A DNA stretch of 6,621 nt, taken from an uncultured Subdoligranulum sp. Its GTDB lineage: Bacteria > Bacillota_A > Clostridia > Oscillospirales > Ruminococcaceae. Positions 4,379 through 6,621 of this stretch are shown here, one piece after another; position 1 is the stretch's first letter; each line of letters opens with the position of its first letter. Made by a program: the position numbers and the translations under genes. The notes under the pieces are model-generated. The model worked only from the letters and a program-made list of their open reading frames with translations. It had not been told where the DNA came from and ran no database searches. The DNA lies in assembly GCF_937890665.1 (NCBI RefSeq), contig NZ_CALADU010000149.1, positions 1 to 6,621 of the forward strand. The letters are read 5' to 3'.

Positions 4379-6229
4379 ATGAAAAAACGGTCCCTTACAC
4401 GCAATTGTCTGATTGCCCTGGCTGTTTGCCTGGTATTGTGCCTGGTGAGCATGGTTGGCACACGCCAAATGTTGACGGACAACGGCAATGTTCTGGTCAA
4501 GGATCAAAAGTTCATTACCCCCAAAGGCCAGACCGTGCGCTTTCTGGAATACCGGCCCATCACCGCATCCGAAAACTCGCCGGTCCCTGCCGTTATTTAC
4601 AGCCCTGGTAACGACAATACCGCAGAGATCTGGCGTGGTGTGGCGCACGAATTATCCCGTCGTGGCTATGCAGTTTTTGTGCCGGACCTGCTTTCTGCCG
4701 GTCATTCTGATGAAGCAGTGGGTAATTCTACTACGTTCGGTTTCAGTGAACTGATCGACTATGTGTATGACAACCTGGACTACATCGACAAAGAGAATAT
4801 CTCCATCGGAGGCTACTCCAAAGGCGGTAATAATACACTGGTGGTCTTAAATGAATACGGCGAACTGCAGCGCAATCATCCTGACCAATACGTTCAGAAG
4901 TTCCGCGCAGCTCTTGTGCTGGCCCCACCGCCGCCATCCTTCGAAAATGTCGTCACAGGTGTCAGCATTGGTTTTGGAGCCGGTTTGTACGATCCTTATT
5001 CCCGTATCGGCTTCCAACCGGTGGAAGGGTATTGGCCCGGAGATCTCAGTGTAAAAACGGAGATGAAAGAGTTTATCAACCTGGGCGTACCGGGTACTTT
5101 TTCGGAAGCCGAAATGACAGACCCCAATGCCAAAATTGAAATAGGCCACGTCTACGGCAGTTTTGCTGATGGAAATGCCCGCGTTGTCTATAATCCCTCT
5201 GATTCTACCCATGCTTTTGGCGTTTATAGCCCTCTGTTTACGCAGAATACAGTAAGCTTCTTTATGCAAGCTGTGGAAGCGCCCAACCCCATCGACCCTT
5301 CTGAGCAAAATTATATGGTTCTGATGGCCTTCTCGGCACTGGGCTTTTTGGCGATTCTTGCCATGGTCGTGCCTGTTGCACTTCTTATGTTGAATATTCC
5401 GGTATTTTCGGCACTCAAGAATCCGGCAGATGCCCCAACTTCCGGCCTGAAAACCCGGAAAGACTGGACGATTTTTATTGTTGCTTCGCTCATCGGAGGT
5501 TTTGTGCCGCCCATCATGTCCCCCATCCTGATGCAGCAAACCAGCAAGATTTTTTCTCTCACCGGTACCGGCAGTTCCAGCGGCGTTTTTGTGTACGGTG
5601 TAGCCAACAATAACGTGGTCTGGCTGATGTTCAGTGCGCTGTTCCTGTTGGCAATGTTTTTCCTTTTCTTCTTCCTGATCCACAAAAAGAACGGTGCTCG
5701 CCTTTCTGATTATCATCTGAAAATCACGCTGCCGAATATCGGCCGCACCCTGTTGCTGGCTGGCTGTGTCGTCTGGATCGCCGACTATTTCTTCAAGGTC
5801 GATTTCCGCCTTCTTGATCTGACGCTGGCGACGATCCAGTGGTCTCATTTGCGGATCACCCTGTGCTATGTTCCCTTCTTCGTTCTGTACTGGTGTATCA
5901 ACTCGCTGATCATGAACGGCTGCAACCGTTTCAAGGGGATGCCGGAATGGGTCAACCTGCTGATCTGCGTACTTTGTAACGTTTTGGGAACGATCGTTGT
6001 TGTCTCGGTATATTATGTGAGCATGGCTGCCAACGGGCAGGGATTTGGAGATTCTGGAAATTGGAAGGCTTACATGATGCTTTCCTACATGATCATCATG
6101 GCGATTTCCGGTACGATCATCAACCGCAAGCTTTATAATGCCACCAGTAATCTGTACCTTGGGCCTGTAATTTTTGGCATCCTCACCGCCTATATCAATA
6201 CGACGGTGTACACGCTGCCCGCACCTTGA
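4379..6229 (+). CDS. Membrane-anchored alpha/beta hydrolase fused to a polytopic membrane domain
   Basis: A 616-residue membrane protein of unknown substrate. A positive N-terminus (MKKR) precedes a membrane segment (about 10-28), so the following domain probably faces outside. Residues about 35-300 form an alpha/beta hydrolase: a likely oxyanion region YSPGND (74-79), the nucleophile elbow GGYSKGG (144-150, Ser147), and a candidate catalytic His278 in STHAF. Asp264 is a possible acid residue. Residues 311-612 hold about eight membrane helices (near 313-338, 364-385, 413-434, 455-473, 491-513, 525-548, 566-582, 591-612). The hydrolase may act as a surface esterase or acyl-transfer enzyme, and the C-terminal part could carry or present the substrate; both are guesses. 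It is divergent from lacI with an operator at its promoter, and copy B of the 110-bp element provides its terminator. Fold and topology are fairly sure; the function is not. Confidence 0.85.
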   Translation: MKKRSLTRNCLIALAVCLVLCLVSMVGTRQMLTDNGNVLVKDQKFITPKGQTVRFLEYRPITASENSPVPAVIYSPGNDNTAEIWRGVAHELSRRGYAVFVPDLLSAGHSDEAVGNSTTFGFSELIDYVYDNLDYIDKENISIGGYSKGGNNTLVVLNEYGELQRNHPDQYVQKFRAALVLAPPPPSFENVVTGVSIGFGAGLYDPYSRIGFQPVEGYWPGDLSVKTEMKEFINLGVPGTFSEAEMTDPNAKIEIGHVYGSFADGNARVVYNPSDSTHAFGVYSPLFTQNTVSFFMQAVEAPNPIDPSEQNYMVLMAFSALGFLAILAMVVPVALLMLNIPVFSALKNPADAPTSGLKTRKDWTIFIVASLIGGFVPPIMSPILMQQTSKIFSLTGTGSSSGVFVYGVANNNVVWLMFSALFLLAMFFLFFFLIHKKNGARLSDYHLKITLPNIGRTLLLAGCVVWIADYFFKVDFRLLDLTLATIQWSHLRITLCYVPFFVLYWCINSLIMNGCNRFKGMPEWVNLLICVLCNVLGTIVVVSVYYVSMAANGQGFGDSGNWKAYMMLSYMIIMAISGTIINRKLYNATSNLYLGPVIFGILTAYINTTVYTLPAP

Positions 6230-6243
6230 TCATGCAGGTATCA

Positions 6244-6353
6244 TTCTTTTCTTATAAGAAAAGAACCAAAAGAATTTTCACCAAAGAAGGCATGGGTGTA
6301 TACCCGTGCCTTTTTATCTGGAGTTTCTTTAGTCCTTTCTTTGCAAAGAAAGG
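6244..6353 (-). repeat. Three-palindrome 110-bp element, copy B (inverted relative to copy A)
   Basis: This is the reverse complement of copy A with 10 ungapped differences in 110 bases. The order here is the CTTATAAG-centred palindrome (6244-6265), the terminator hairpin (6284-6315), and CCTTTCTTTGCAAAGAAAGG (6334-6353). Both outer palindromes match copy A exactly, while the middle hairpin and linkers have drifted. It begins 14 bases after the hydrolase stop codon. The two copies face each other around the lacI/hydrolase pair, with the GC-containing palindrome outermost on both sides. Confidence 0.8.
6284..6315 (+). terminator. Intrinsic terminator of the hydrolase gene
   Basis: The plus-strand stem GGCATGGGTGT / ATACCCGTGCC (6289-6310) is followed by TTTTT. 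Compared with copy A it has three stem changes, and all three give G-U pairs in plus-strand RNA. On the minus strand they would be A-C mismatches, and the T-run there is broken (CCTTCTTT). It therefore works best for the plus-strand hydrolase transcript. Confidence 0.8.
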
Positions 6354-6369
6354 GTGATACACATATTTT
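6341..6369 (+). promoter_or_regulatory. Possible promoter using the element's palindrome as its -35
   Basis: TTGCAA (6341-6346), at the centre of the copy B end palindrome, is followed after exactly 17 bases by TATTTT (6364-6369). Each matches four of six consensus positions. The start would fall near 6376, at the first of three hairpins. This is a weak match and could be chance. Confidence 0.3.
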
Positions 6370-6372
6370 TAT

Positions 6373-6474
6373 TGTCCATAAGAGCCGATAGCAGGGACAA
6401 GTGCTGAATTAAGCCGGAAGGGATTACCTTCCGGGATATGCTCACGGCGGGGTCTTGACCCCGCCGTGTTTTTT
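6373..6474 (+). ncRNA. Candidate small structured RNA (three hairpins, last one a terminator)
   Basis: Three stems occur in order: TTGTCC / GGACAA with a 16-base loop (6373-6400), CCGGAAGG / CCTTCCGG with a five-base loop GATTA (6414-6434), and a 12-bp stem at 6443-6468 followed by six T. Together with the possible promoter at 6341-6369 this would make an RNA of about 100 bases. I do not recognise it as a known riboswitch or RNA family. No ribosome site or credible open frame lies inside. It could instead be a leader of a gene beyond the window, or just neighbouring repeats. Confidence 0.35.
6443..6474 (+). terminator. Strong plus-strand intrinsic terminator
   Basis: CACGGCGGGGTC and GACCCCGCCGTG form a perfect 12-bp stem with a TT loop, directly followed by TTTTTT. 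It works in the plus direction only, since the minus side has no T-run. It lies over 200 bases after the hydrolase stop and behind that gene's own terminator, so it probably ends a separate short transcript or acts as a back-up. Confidence 0.75.
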
Positions 6475-6494
6475 GTTGCCCGCAAGGTGTTGGG

Positions 6495-6535
6495 GTAGGG
6501 GAACGTACCACGGGCGGCCTGCAGGCCGCCCCTAC
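6495..6535. repeat. GC-rich palindromic repeat
   Basis: GGGCGGCCTGCAGGCCGCCC (6512-6531) is a perfect 20-bp palindrome. GTAGGGG (6495-6501) also pairs with CCCCTAC (6529-6535), overlapping its right arm, so two folds compete. It looks like a dispersed intergenic repeat. There is no T-run and no coding sense. Confidence 0.5.
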
Positions 6536-6588
6536 ATCCGGCGGGAGGGACTATTTTCCCGGCAAGGGTGTGCAAGCGGACAGTAAAA

Positions 6589-6621
6589 CCCCTCAGGCCG
6601 CTTCGCGGCCCTGGCCGGGTT
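6589..6621. repeat. Start of a double-hairpin intergenic repeat, cut by the window edge
   Basis: AACCCCTCA leads into GGCCGC-TTC-GCGGCC (6596-6610), the same layout as the first hairpin at 2982-2996 with a different stem sequence. The second hairpin would lie beyond the window. Confidence 0.45.

Noticed and set aside
2756..6358. Target-site duplication around the bracketed 3.6-kb segment
   Set aside because: Only GTG is shared just outside the two end palindromes. Three bases are too few to claim a duplication.
6373..6474. Known riboswitch or T-box leader
   Set aside because: I found none of the conserved cores I know, and no gene follows within the window.
1..6621. CRISPR array, tRNA, rRNA, transposase or integrase gene
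   Set aside because: No regularly spaced repeats, no cloverleaf, no conserved ribosomal RNA stretch and no recombinase motif were seen on either strand.

Overview
The window looks like chromosomal DNA from a gut Clostridia lineage of the Faecalibacterium / Gemmiger / Subdoligranulum type (Oscillospiraceae/Ruminococcaceae). This rests on GC-rich genes with strong AGGAGG-type ribosome sites, hexuronate and LacI/AraC gene types common in that group, and dispersed palindromic intergenic repeats. It is an inference from style and protein flavour, not a database match.

Layout. Bases 1-81 hold the end of an imperfect inverted repeat. A GC-rich divergent pair follows: on the minus strand a mannitol-dehydrogenase-family oxidoreductase (82-1698, probable fructuronate reductase, UxuB-like), and on the plus strand an AraC-family regulator (1880-2800). 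They share a 181-bp control region with a readable regulator promoter and an ATTGC/GCAAT dyad. The AraC protein probably senses a sugar or sugar acid and controls the oxidoreductase.

Between 2761 and 6353 lies a 3.6-kb segment bracketed by two 110-bp copies of one element in inverted orientation (100/110 bases identical without gaps). Each copy is three palindromes in a row, and the middle one is an intrinsic terminator. Inside are a divergent LacI-family repressor (3130-4095, minus, TTG start) and a 616-residue membrane protein (4379-6229, plus) that joins an alpha/beta-hydrolase domain to about eight membrane helices. The hydrolase has a near-consensus promoter (TTGACA-17-TACAAT) with a perfect 16-bp LacI-type operator at its expected transcription start. 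A second AAACGTTT core lies in the lacI leader. This is a self-contained regulator/target cassette. It is visibly lower in GC than the flanking pair: sample 60-base lines give 28/60 (3541-3600) and 32/60 (4681-4740) inside, against 39/60 (1021-1080) and 42/60 (2281-2340) outside.

The right end (6354-6621) has no gene. It holds three hairpins ending in a T-run that could be a small structured RNA, a 20-bp GC palindrome, and the start of another dispersed repeat. The most unusual points are the inverted three-palindrome elements, the G-U-only drift of the copy B terminator, the AraC stop codon supplied by the element, and the possible RNA at 6375-6474.
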